A DNA stretch of 17,177 nt from Methanothrix sp. (GTDB lineage Archaea > Halobacteriota > Methanosarcinia > Methanotrichales > Methanotrichaceae), in contig JAJRAX010000102.1 of NCBI GenBank assembly GCA_028679775.1, positions 1 to 17,177 of the forward strand. The letters are read 5' to 3'. The notes beneath the pieces are model-generated. The model was given only the letters and a program-made list of their open reading frames with translations. It was not told where the DNA came from and did not search any database. This document shows positions 7,373 through 14,348 of this stretch, in pieces (position 1 is the stretch's first letter; every line of letters starts with the position of its first letter). The position numbers and the translations under genes were made by a program.

Positions 7373-7620
7373 TGCGGTCTTTTTTTCTTGGGCCATTGGG
7401 GACCGGGTTCCGGGCCATGGGGCAGATCCCACATTGCCCGTCTCATGGCTGTGCCGATGCCTATGGCATCTTCAAACAAGTAGTCTGCTTCGAATCTTTG
7501 CAAGGTTTCCTCCCGATTAATGGGATAGCTTGGTCTGCAATTCAGTCTAATCAATTCGATATTAGACGATGTCACAGTAGACAATAATCGAATAAAAGCA
7601 TTTCGGTTCAGCCTGGCAAA

Positions 7621-7630
7621 GACTTAAAGA
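7621..7630 (+). promoter_or_regulatory. Probable TATA box of thrC
   Basis: GACTTAAAGA is centred about 31 bases before the thrC ATG. This predicts a leader of only a few bases, consistent with the lack of a good ribosome site there. Confidence 0.4.
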
Positions 7631-7656
7631 CCAGCTCTGCCTTATTCCTAGAGACC

Positions 7657-9006
7657 ATGTCTCTGATCAAGTTCTTCAGCACTAACGGCCATCCTGAACG
7701 GGTTGACTTTAAAAGGGCGCTTTTGATAGGCCAGGCCCCGGACAAAGGGCTCTACATGCCAGAGAGAATACCCAATATTCCCAGAAGCCTGATCGACAAA
7801 TTTCCGAAGATGAGCTATCCCGAAATCGCTCGCGAGGTTGTCAAGCCCTATCTGGGTGATCTCGTCTCAGACTCAGTCCTGCAGGCAATGCTAAATGATG
7901 CCTACAACTACGATGTTCCTGTGGAGAAGGTGTATGACGAGAAGTATGTCCTGCGGCTGGATCGCGGTCCCACCTGCTCCTTCAAGGACTTTGCTGCCAG
8001 GCTCATGGGACGACTGATTCAGCATTTCCTAAAAGAGGATGGCAGAAGCATTCTCATACTCACGGCCACATCTGGAGACACGGGCTCGGCAGTCGCTCAT
8101 GCCTTCTTTGGGCTGGACAATGTCAAGGTAGTAGTATTGTTCCCTGAGAAGGAAGTAACCGAAAGGCAGCGCCGCCAGATGACGACCTTAGGCAAAAACG
8201 TCTTCCCGCTTTCAGTAGAGGGCAAGTTCGACGACTGCCAGGCGCTGGTCAAGCAGGCCTTTGTCGATTCTGATCTTTCGGCCCTCAATCTCTCTTCAGC
8301 CAACTCCATCAACATCGGCAGGCTCTTGCCCCAGGCGGTCTATTACTTCTTCGCCCAGTCCCGCGCTTCTGCTCGCGGCGAGGACGTAGTCTTCTCTGTG
8401 CCCAGCGGCAACTTCGGAGACCTCATGGGCGGGCTATTGGCCATGAAGATGGGGCTGCCTGCGCAGAGGTTCGTGGTAGCCACAAACGAGAACGATGAGT
8501 TCCCGCGCTTCATGCAGACAGGCGTCTACGAGCCCATCCAGCCAAGCAGGAACTGCATATCCAATGCCATGAACGTAGGTCGCCCCAGCAATCTCGCCCG
8601 CCTATTCTGTCTTTACGGCGGGCAGATGGATGAGACAGGCCATGTGAGCAAAGCGCCCGACCTGAATGCGATGAGAAAGGACCTCTATGCGGTCTCAGTG
8701 ACAGACGAGGAGACGCGCAGGACCATCAAGGAGGCATACAGCCAGTATAAGGTACTCTTGGAGCCGCATGGAGCCGTGGCCTGGGCAGGGCTATTGAGGT
8801 ATCTGAAGGAGTGCGGCGACTATAGCCCCTGCATCTCGCTGGAAACTGCCGATCCTGCAAAATTCCCGGAGGAGATTGTGCGGGCTACCGGCATAATTCC
8901 GCCTCTTCCGCCGGCTATGGCCCGGCTGGATGAACTGGCTGAGTTGTATGATAGTATCGACGGCCAGTACGCCTCTCTTAAGGATTACCTGATGCGATTC
9001 GTTTAA
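7657..9006 (+). CDS. thrC: Threonine synthase (PLP-dependent)
   Basis: This enzyme converts O-phosphohomoserine to threonine in the cytoplasm. The 449 residues match the longer, E. coli/yeast-like threonine synthase branch rather than the shorter archaeal type. An N-terminal segment carries DKGLYMPERIP. The PLP-binding lysine is K110 in GPTCSFKDFAAR, followed by ATSGDTGSAVAHAF, the SANSINIGRLLPQ segment and VPSGNFGD, which contacts PLP phosphate. The C-terminus holds LEPHGAVAWAG. Start ATG 7657 fits the conserved N-terminus (KFFSTNG). No strong ribosome site is present, suggesting a near-leaderless message. The methionine synthase begins 25 bases downstream, so both homoserine-derived amino acid pathways are probably expressed together. 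Confidence 0.95.
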   Translation: MSLIKFFSTNGHPERVDFKRALLIGQAPDKGLYMPERIPNIPRSLIDKFPKMSYPEIAREVVKPYLGDLVSDSVLQAMLNDAYNYDVPVEKVYDEKYVLRLDRGPTCSFKDFAARLMGRLIQHFLKEDGRSILILTATSGDTGSAVAHAFFGLDNVKVVVLFPEKEVTERQRRQMTTLGKNVFPLSVEGKFDDCQALVKQAFVDSDLSALNLSSANSINIGRLLPQAVYYFFAQSRASARGEDVVFSVPSGNFGDLMGGLLAMKMGLPAQRFVVATNENDEFPRFMQTGVYEPIQPSRNCISNAMNVGRPSNLARLFCLYGGQMDETGHVSKAPDLNAMRKDLYAVSVTDEETRRTIKEAYSQYKVLLEPHGAVAWAGLLRYLKECGDYSPCISLETADPAKFPEEIVRATGIIPPLPPAMARLDELAELYDSIDGQYASLKDYLMRFV

Positions 9007-9031
9007 GGTGAAATCACGGGGTGAATAGGCA

Positions 9032-10015
9032 ATGTCTCGGATAAGTGAGGGCATATTCTTCGATGACATCGGCAGCTTTCCTCTGCCCAAAGGTGTCAGG
9101 GTAACGGACCTATCTCGCGACGGATATTTGGATTTAGTGCGCGATGTCCTGGCACAAAAGCGCCGGGCTGGGGTTCAGATACCAACCTATCCCCAGTTTC
9201 GGGATATGATCCGCATGTTCATGGATGAGATAGAAGATCCGGATAAAGCAGAAAGCCCTTACCTGATCAAGAGAGAGAACGCGAAGATTATGGAGCTAGA
9301 TGCGGTTTCGGCTGGACAGGATGTGCGGGTCTGCGTCACCGGTCCGGTCGAGCTTTATGTCTCCGTCTTTGGTGCGACCTGTTACACAGATATCCTCAAT
9401 TACCTGGCCGAGAGCGTGGCCCGGTTTCTGGCCGAGGCGAGGGCTGAGAAAAAGATGTCTGTGGCATCATTGGACGAGCCGAGCCTGGGCCTGAACTCCA
9501 ACATCATCTTCTCAGATGACGAGATTCAGCAGGCCCTGCAGATTGCGAGTGCGCCTTGCCAGGGCATGGACTGTGAAGTTCACCTGCACTCTCCGCTTTA
9601 TGCCGAGGTCTCAGCTCGCGTTCCCGGAATCAGCATCGTAGGAATTGAGTCTGCGTCTCATCCCGATTATCTGCAGCTGATAGACAAACGGGTCCTGGAG
9701 GAGACTGACAGCTTCCTCCGGGCAGGAATTGCAAGAACCGATATACTCTCGATATCTGCCGGCTTAAACGAAATGCTTGGTACCAATCTCTGGGATGACA
9801 TCCCACGCCTGGAGCTGGAGATCTTCAAGGCGGAATCTCCAGAGATCATGAGAAAAAGACTGGACCGGGCCTATCTTCAATTCGGGGATCGCCTGAGGGC
9901 GACGGGCCCGGATTGCGGCCTGGGTTCCTGGCCAAGCCAGGAGATGGCTAGCAGGTTGCTTGCAAACTGTGCCGCTGCAGTGAGGTCATTCCAGGAAGAT
10001 GTCAGACCCACATAA
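9032..10015 (+). CDS. Core (MetE C-terminal type) methionine synthase
   Basis: A 327-residue protein equal to the catalytic barrel of cobalamin-independent methionine synthase, without the folate-binding N-terminal half. Such archaeal core enzymes (MesA/MesB/MesC families) methylate homocysteine using a methyl-corrinoid donor. Visible motifs are DDIGSFPLP near the N-terminus, SLDEPSLG (D148, homocysteine binding), VHLHSPLY (H186), GIES (E206) and GPDCGLG (C295). Of the usual MetE zinc set His-Cys-Glu-Cys, the first cysteine, expected two residues after H186, is replaced by proline (P188). ATG 9032 has GGGGTGA about seven bases upstream. The gene lies 25 bases after thrC. The family assignment is firm; which Mes subfamily it belongs to is not. 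Confidence 0.83.
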   Translation: MSRISEGIFFDDIGSFPLPKGVRVTDLSRDGYLDLVRDVLAQKRRAGVQIPTYPQFRDMIRMFMDEIEDPDKAESPYLIKRENAKIMELDAVSAGQDVRVCVTGPVELYVSVFGATCYTDILNYLAESVARFLAEARAEKKMSVASLDEPSLGLNSNIIFSDDEIQQALQIASAPCQGMDCEVHLHSPLYAEVSARVPGISIVGIESASHPDYLQLIDKRVLEETDSFLRAGIARTDILSISAGLNEMLGTNLWDDIPRLELEIFKAESPEIMRKRLDRAYLQFGDRLRATGPDCGLGSWPSQEMASRLLANCAAAVRSFQEDVRPT

Positions 10016-10021
10016 TGGATT

Positions 10022-10033
10022 TCGTCTCTTTTT
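10022..10033 (+). terminator. U-rich terminator after the thrC-methionine synthase pair
   Basis: CGTCTCTTTTTC lies within 20 bases of the methionine synthase stop. Archaeal transcription commonly ends on such T-rich runs. Confidence 0.35.
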
Positions 10034-10234
10034 CTGATTCAATTTGTTGTACTACCGCTAACTATACAAGAGGTGGCTTTCCAAATATAAATATCGACGT
10101 ATCAATTAAACATATTCAAACATTTAGCATAATTCTGGAGATATCTCCTGAGCCTAGAGTCTATGCATAAATATTTTACCGATTCAGTTACTGATCTCAG
10201 TATATCTAATTAAGGATTACTATGATTACCATTA

Positions 10235-10250
10235 TCTATAAATATTTTAA
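10235..10250 (+). promoter_or_regulatory. TATA box of the DUF1699 gene, probable leaderless promoter
   Basis: TCTATAAATATTTTAA is centred about 26 bases before the ATG at 10268, so transcription should begin at or next to the start codon. No ribosome site lies between. A near copy (ATAAATATTTTA at 10167-10178) lies 71 bases upstream. Confidence 0.6.
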
Positions 10251-10267
10251 GAGCATTAGTAAGTCTC

Positions 10268-10675
10268 ATGAAGCTGAGGGTAGTGAGTTCTAAAAAGGAG
10301 ATCACCGACTTAAACAGGAATGAGCAATTGGTTCATCTGGCATTTCGGGCCTCAAACATGGATGTTATGAACCTGGTTCAGTCTTGCCCGCGCCTGCGGG
10401 CGGTGCAGATCCCGCCGTCTTACCATGAGACCATGTCCAAGGCAGCCCAGCAATTCCTGGAGATTCAAGGGGTACAGCTCTTGCGTGGTGATGTGTGGGG
10501 CCACAGGAAGGATATCGATGAGTATTATGCCATAGGCGACAAGATCGTGAGCCGTATTAACAGTCTAATGGCCGAGGGAAATAGCATCGAGGATACCGTC
10601 AAGAAGCTGCAGAGAGAGACCAAGCTCTCAGAGGACCTGATCAGGTACATCTTGAAGGAGCAGGTAATGGCATAG
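10268..10675 (+). CDS. DUF1699 family protein
   Basis: I recognise this 135-residue protein as DUF1699, a small cytoplasmic family of methanogenic archaea with no assigned function. Typical marks are KLRVVSSKKEI at the start, LVHLAFRASN, SCPRLRAVQIPPSY and the strongly conserved GDVWGHRKDIDEYY (about residues 74-87). The C-terminal part (about 88-135) is predicted helical, with LSEDLIRYILKE resembling the last helix of a helix-turn-helix, so a DNA- or RNA-linked role is conceivable but unproven. Length is normal. The start is set by a TATA box at leaderless distance. It lies alone between terminator-like sequences. A 6-bp hairpin (CCGGCA 10678-10683, TGCCGG 10695-10700) directly follows its stop. 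Confidence 0.85.
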   Translation: MKLRVVSSKKEITDLNRNEQLVHLAFRASNMDVMNLVQSCPRLRAVQIPPSYHETMSKAAQQFLEIQGVQLLRGDVWGHRKDIDEYYAIGDKIVSRINSLMAEGNSIEDTVKKLQRETKLSEDLIRYILKEQVMA

Positions 10676-10677
10676 AA

Positions 10678-10700
10678 CCGGCAGACTGTAAAGATGCCGG
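10678..10700 (+). terminator. Hairpin after the DUF1699 gene
   Basis: CCGGCA (10678-10683) pairs with TGCCGG (10695-10700) around an 11-base loop, two bases after the stop codon. There is no T-run directly after it, so its role is uncertain. Confidence 0.3.
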
Positions 10701-10739
10701 CTTTATGCCCGCCCTCGCTTCGGATTTTATTTGTCTTGG

Positions 10740-11180
10740 ATGGGTGCGGATCAATGGAGCACCGCGAGAGCTTTTATCTTGGGAGCGGGCGGCAACCTTA
10801 ATCACCATCAGCGCGCTGCATATGCTCTTGATATGATTCCGATAACTGGTTGGGATGGGCCTGATTGCATTGACGAAGGACTTTTTCGCTACTCCAGGTA
10901 CATGTCATGGATAAGGCTGTACATCGAGATAGATGGCGACGAATTTCGCGGGGGAATCTGCGGCACATCCGACGATATCGAGATTGTGCGTGAAGAGGGA
11001 AAGTGGATGCGCTATGCCACCAGTCCCGCCTGGACAGCTGCAGGCGAGCCGGTGCTGCTCTTGCGCGGATACACGACCTGGGAAATGGTCTACGAACGAA
11101 TCTCAGAAGGCGTGCCCCTGGATGAGGAGATAGAGACCATTGAGGATCTGGCCCTCTGCCTTGAGAGGTGCGCGCAATAG
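10740..11180 (+). CDS. Uncharacterised small acidic protein
   Basis: I do not recognise this protein. From ATG 10740 it has 146 residues; a TTG at 10731 would add three. It is soluble, acidic toward the C-terminus, with no signal peptide or membrane segment, and rich in tryptophan and tyrosine (ITGWDGPDCIDEG, YSRYMSWIRLYIEIDG, EEGKWMRYATSPAW). The last third, from about LLLRGYTTWEMVYERI to the end, looks helical. Codon use and GC are like its neighbours, and the frame is long and clean, which supports a real gene. No ribosome site is evident. It follows the DUF1699 gene by about 65 bases and ends convergent to the binding-protein gene. Confidence 0.6.
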   Translation: MGADQWSTARAFILGAGGNLNHHQRAAYALDMIPITGWDGPDCIDEGLFRYSRYMSWIRLYIEIDGDEFRGGICGTSDDIEIVREEGKWMRYATSPAWTAAGEPVLLLRGYTTWEMVYERISEGVPLDEEIETIEDLALCLERCAQ

Positions 11181-11231
11181 AGTTTAGCACAGATTCTAAA
11201 AATTATATACTAATCATATTAATTAGGGTTG

Positions 11232-11240
11232 AAAAAAAAA
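11232..11240 (-). terminator. T9 tract terminator of the binding-protein gene
   Basis: Nine consecutive T on the minus strand begin 15 bases after the stop of the binding-protein gene (stop at 11258-11256), matching a typical archaeal U-tract terminator. Confidence 0.6.
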
Positions 11241-11255
11241 TGGCGGATCTGCTCC

Positions 11256-12356
11256 TCACAGCTCCGGATACACGAAGGTTCTCCCATTCTGCTCCTCCAG
11301 GCCCATGAAGTCCAGGTATTCTCCATAGACTTTTTCTGCATCCAATCCGATTTCCGGGTGCAGAATATTTGCCAGCCGCTCTAAGCCGGCAACGCTGTCG
11401 AGGCCAAAGAGAGTGGGAGCGGACACGATATAGACCTGGTTATTCTTTATCGCAGTTATGTTATCTGCTCCAGGTCTGCTCATGATCTCGTCTCTCTTCT
11501 CCTTGAGCGTGGTTGAATCATTGCCTGAAGACAGGCTCCATCCTGGCAGGCCGTCGGCAGACTTGAGGTAATCAGTTCTGATGATTATGTCAGGATTCTC
11601 TGTTACCACCCACTCCCAGTCAACCTTGGGATAGGCCTCGTCCTTATCCATGACGTTTTCTCCTCCGGCCTTGTCCAGCAGCATTCCTGATCCGGATTGC
11701 TTGCCAAATGTTGTGATCTCTCCGAGACCCTTCGAGCTGCCCTCAATGTAGACTCTGGGGTGATCCAATCCGGCCACCGCGGACTCAACCTCAGCCATCC
11801 GGCTGTCGTGCCAATTCAAAATCTCCTCGGCTTCCTTCTCCTTGCCCAGAATTGATCCGAGCAGAGTCATCTCCCGGCTCATGTTCTCAGCCTTGTAAAA
11901 GTCAAGTCCCAGGGAGGGAATATCGCCTACGGCCTCCAGATTCTTTGAGACTGCTTCCACCCCATTCGGTTTTCCAGGATAGACGTAGCCTATAACTATG
12001 AGGTCCGTGCTCTTCTCCTGGCTGCCATTTGCTGCCAGAGACCCTATAATCTCATAATCGATCTCAGTCCAGGTGCCAATTGATGTGCGATCTTTAAGGC
12101 CTGCAAACTCGTAAGCGTCCTTTATTCCTTCAGCCAGGCCCACGATCATATCCGAGGCCCCCAGAGCAGCAACAGCCTCTGCAGCATCGGTGTTCAAGAC
12201 AATGACTCTCTGCACTTGCGAAGGGAGGACTACCTCCCGTCCTGCTGAGTCGGTTACCGTCATGGGATATTTCGAGTCATCCGCGCCTGCACCTACTGCA
12301 ATAAAAATGCCTAACGACATCAACGCAGCAATTATTGAATACATGCTTCTCTTCAA
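11256..12356 (-). CDS. ABC transporter substrate-binding protein (iron/siderophore/cobalamin type)
   Basis: A 366-residue exported protein of the periplasmic-binding family seen in iron-chelate and cobalamin uptake (FepB/BtuF type). A Sec signal (about residues 1-25) has a basic start, a hydrophobic core (IIAALMSLGIFIAVG) and a GAGA-like cleavage zone. There is no lipobox cysteine and no C-terminal membrane segment. The mature part starts with PMTVTDSAGREVVLP and QRVIVLNTDAAEAVAALGASD, the family's usual opening, and includes VDWEWVVTENPDIIIRTD and IKNNQVYIVSAPTLFGLDSVAGLERLANILHPE. Start TTG 12356 has AGGAGG eight bases upstream; the ATG four codons later is too far from it. No permease or ATPase partner lies in the window. 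The exact ligand is unknown. Confidence 0.88.
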   Translation of the reverse strand: MKRSMYSIIAALMSLGIFIAVGAGADDSKYPMTVTDSAGREVVLPSQVQRVIVLNTDAAEAVAALGASDMIVGLAEGIKDAYEFAGLKDRTSIGTWTEIDYEIIGSLAANGSQEKSTDLIVIGYVYPGKPNGVEAVSKNLEAVGDIPSLGLDFYKAENMSREMTLLGSILGKEKEAEEILNWHDSRMAEVESAVAGLDHPRVYIEGSSKGLGEITTFGKQSGSGMLLDKAGGENVMDKDEAYPKVDWEWVVTENPDIIIRTDYLKSADGLPGWSLSSGNDSTTLKEKRDEIMSRPGADNITAIKNNQVYIVSAPTLFGLDSVAGLERLANILHPEIGLDAEKVYGEYLDFMGLEEQNGRTFVYPEL

Positions 12357-12429
12357 ATTTCCTGCCTCCTATCTATTCAATCATCCATCCATTAGGATAT
12401 ATTCCATTGACTCTATTTCCAGCGTTTGT

Positions 12430-12497
12430 ATGCTATCCTTGATTATCAAAAGCTATTTAATGCTATTGCATTGTAGCATAATCATATGAAATAGCAT
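12430..12497. promoter_or_regulatory. Promoter with four ATGCTAT-type boxes, probable operator
   Basis: On the minus strand TTAAATAGC (12460-12452) is a good TATA box for the binding-protein gene. Around it lie ATGCTAT at 12430-12436 and 12460-12466, and the reverse complement ATAGCAT at 12491-12497, with a partial copy TAGCAT at 12474-12479. One box overlaps the TATA edge and one falls at the expected transcription start, as a repressor site would. Confidence 0.5.
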
Positions 12498-12649
12498 AAC
12501 AGTGCTGATAGTATTATTAAAGATTCAAACTTAATGGGGCTAGTAAAATGCAACCTGATGAGCGGGATTTAAATGAGAAGATCTGGCTTCAATGGCCCAG
12601 AAGATCAGAGAGGAGACCAGAAAAAAGCCAGAGCAACGCAATGAAATAG

Positions 12650-12660
12650 CTTTATATTTT
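12650..12660 (+). promoter_or_regulatory. Probable TATA box of the M32 peptidase gene
   Basis: CTTTATATTTT is centred about 38 bases before the GTG start. Transcription would begin near 12681, giving a leader of about 12 bases that includes the GAGGT ribosome site at 12680-12684. The rest of the divergent gap (12498-12649) shows nothing definite. Confidence 0.4.
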
Positions 12661-12692
12661 GGCCGGCTATCATTCATCAGAGGTAGGACAAA

Positions 12693-14318
12693 GTGAGATG
12701 CAACGCATTTTTTAGAAGTTCTATCCTGGTAATTGCGATTATCATTGCCACTTTAGACGCAAACTGCCAGATTCAAGGTCTCCTCGGCCAGGATGGCAGC
12801 GAAGATGAAACACCAAGAGAGGCCTATAACTTCTTGCTGAACACTTCGCTTGAGATGGGCTATCTCGACATGATGATATCTCTCTCCGATTGGGATCAAG
12901 GCATTTTGATGCCGCCAAACGCAATTGATTACCGAGCGAAGGCACAAAGCTATCTGACTGATCTCGAAAATAAAAAAGAAATTGACCCTGAATTTGGCAG
13001 GTTTCTTTTGACTGCAAACAATGGCAGCAACTGGTCGATGGTCGAAGCCGCTAACCTCAGACACTGGAATCGCGATCATGATAAAAGCATAAAACTGCCG
13101 GCAGACTTTGCTGCCCGGGAGTCCGAGATGGCTTCTTTAGCCCAGGCCGCATGGCAAGACGCGAGAGAGAATGACGATTACTCAATATTCAAGCCCCATC
13201 TGAAGAATATGGTCGAGCTAAATCGGGAAAAGATCGGATATTGGGGCTATGAGCAACATCCTTATGACGCTCTCTTGGATGATTTCATGCCAGGCATGAC
13301 TGTTGCCAAGTGCGACAGACTCTTTGGTTTTATCAAACCTCCCATCGTCCAGCTGATAAAAGAGATAAAGGCTTCCAACCAGACCGCTCCAAAGAATATC
13401 TATGGTTGTGCAATTTATCTCGCTGACAAGCAAGAAGAGCTTACGAGAAATATGACAATATCTATGGGCTACGATTATGGGTCCGGGCTAATGATAGAGA
13501 CCAATTGGCATCCAAATACTTATGTCATTGGCGCACATGATGTAAGGACCAGCATCAGGTATGATGAAGACGATCCGGAAAAAGCAATAGCATCGGCGAT
13601 GCATGAAGGCGGACATGCAATTGCTGCTCAGAAGATCCCAGATGAATACTATGGGATGCCAATAGGCGCCGAGCCGGGCACGGATATGGCCGAGGCCGAG
13701 TCGAGGCTGTTTGAGAACAACCTGGGTCGGAGCAGAGCCTTCTGGCAGTTCTGGCTGCCTCAGATGAAAAAGGAGTTCGAGCCCGATATGGATAACGTAT
13801 CTCTTGATGATATTTATATGCACATCAATAGGCTAAACCTGGGCCCCATCCGCACCGATGCTGACGAGCTGTCTTACATTCTCCATGTTATCATCCGCTA
13901 TGAGATCGAACGTGACCTTTTTGGTGGAAAGATAAGTGTAGACGACCTGCCCGCAATATGGAATCAGAAGTATAATGAGTATTTGGGCATAAACATCACA
14001 GATGACAATGAAGGTGTTCTCCAGGATGATCATTGGGCCTCAGGATACTTTGGCTATTTCCCGGCTTATGCTATCGGTTCGATGAACGCAGCTCAGTTAG
14101 AGGCTGCCATGAGAAGAGACTATCCAAATCTCGATCAGAGTTTCGCTTCAGGCAACTTTTCAATACCCGCCGCATGGATGCAAGAACATGTATACAAGTA
14201 CGGTGCCATCTATGATACACCTGAGCTTATGAAGATGGCAACAGGAAATGAGACTCAAGCCTATGATTTCCTGAATTACCTGGACAACAAGTATAAGAGG
14301 ATATATAATCTCAAATGA
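12693..14318 (+). CDS. M32 (Taq-type) metallocarboxypeptidase with N-terminal signal peptide
   Basis: A zinc carboxypeptidase that removes C-terminal residues from peptides. All M32 motifs are recognisable: NWHPNTY (HPF-like), HDVRTSIRY (DXRXT-like), HEGGH (H304-H308, zinc ligands and catalytic Glu), AEAESRLFENNLGRSRAFW (zinc-ligand Glu; the usual HES reads AEA), IRTDADEL and HVIIRYEIE. The C-terminal LQDDHWASGYFGYFPAYAIG is also characteristic. Length from the mature start (about 515) equals the family norm. The first 25 residues (SSILVIAIIIATLDANC) look like a Sec signal; M32 enzymes are usually cytoplasmic, so export is unusual. GTG 12693 has GAGGTAGG in good position. The flavoprotein gene follows 30 bases later and may be co-transcribed. 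Confidence 0.88.
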   Translation: MRCNAFFRSSILVIAIIIATLDANCQIQGLLGQDGSEDETPREAYNFLLNTSLEMGYLDMMISLSDWDQGILMPPNAIDYRAKAQSYLTDLENKKEIDPEFGRFLLTANNGSNWSMVEAANLRHWNRDHDKSIKLPADFAARESEMASLAQAAWQDARENDDYSIFKPHLKNMVELNREKIGYWGYEQHPYDALLDDFMPGMTVAKCDRLFGFIKPPIVQLIKEIKASNQTAPKNIYGCAIYLADKQEELTRNMTISMGYDYGSGLMIETNWHPNTYVIGAHDVRTSIRYDEDDPEKAIASAMHEGGHAIAAQKIPDEYYGMPIGAEPGTDMAEAESRLFENNLGRSRAFWQFWLPQMKKEFEPDMDNVSLDDIYMHINRLNLGPIRTDADELSYILHVIIRYEIERDLFGGKISVDDLPAIWNQKYNEYLGINITDDNEGVLQDDHWASGYFGYFPAYAIGSMNAAQLEAAMRRDYPNLDQSFASGNFSIPAAWMQEHVYKYGAIYDTPELMKMATGNETQAYDFLNYLDNKYKRIYNLK

Positions 14319-14348
14319 AACCGAATGAATGATAGATGCCGAGTGTGA

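Larger units (their letters stand above)
7028..7656. other. Divergent intergenic region without a credible gene
   Basis: This 629-base gap separates hdrE (-) from thrC (+). It holds the hdrE promoter, a GC hairpin (GCCCGGA 7304-7310 with TCCGGGC 7325-7331), short tandem repeats (7339-7372), a T7 run (7380-7386) and the thrC promoter. A 73-codon minus-strand frame (7584-7363, TTG start) includes RFEADYLFEDAIGIGTAMRR, which looks protein-like. I do not recognise it, and it has no clear ribosome site. It may be a decayed gene fragment, but I do not call it as a gene. Confidence 0.5.

Noticed and set aside
10015..10170. A 51-codon plus-strand frame beginning at the TAATG overlap with the methionine synthase stop
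   Set aside because: It is AT-rich unlike its neighbours, has no ribosome site, and crosses a U-rich run likely to end transcription and a TATA-like box.
10798..11190. A 130-codon minus-strand frame opposite the unrecognised small gene
   Set aside because: Arginine- and serine-rich shadow composition; the plus-strand frame has better amino acid makeup and codon use.
12548..12649. A 33-codon frame upstream of the M32 peptidase gene
   Set aside because: Short, basic, with a weak start context, and overlapped in another frame by a second equally short frame; no sign that either is used.
12592..12696. A 34-codon frame that overlaps the peptidase GTG by four bases (GTGA)
   Set aside because: The overlap suggests coupling, but a TATA box at 12650-12660 inside the frame and a good ribosome site for the GTG make an independent peptidase start more likely.
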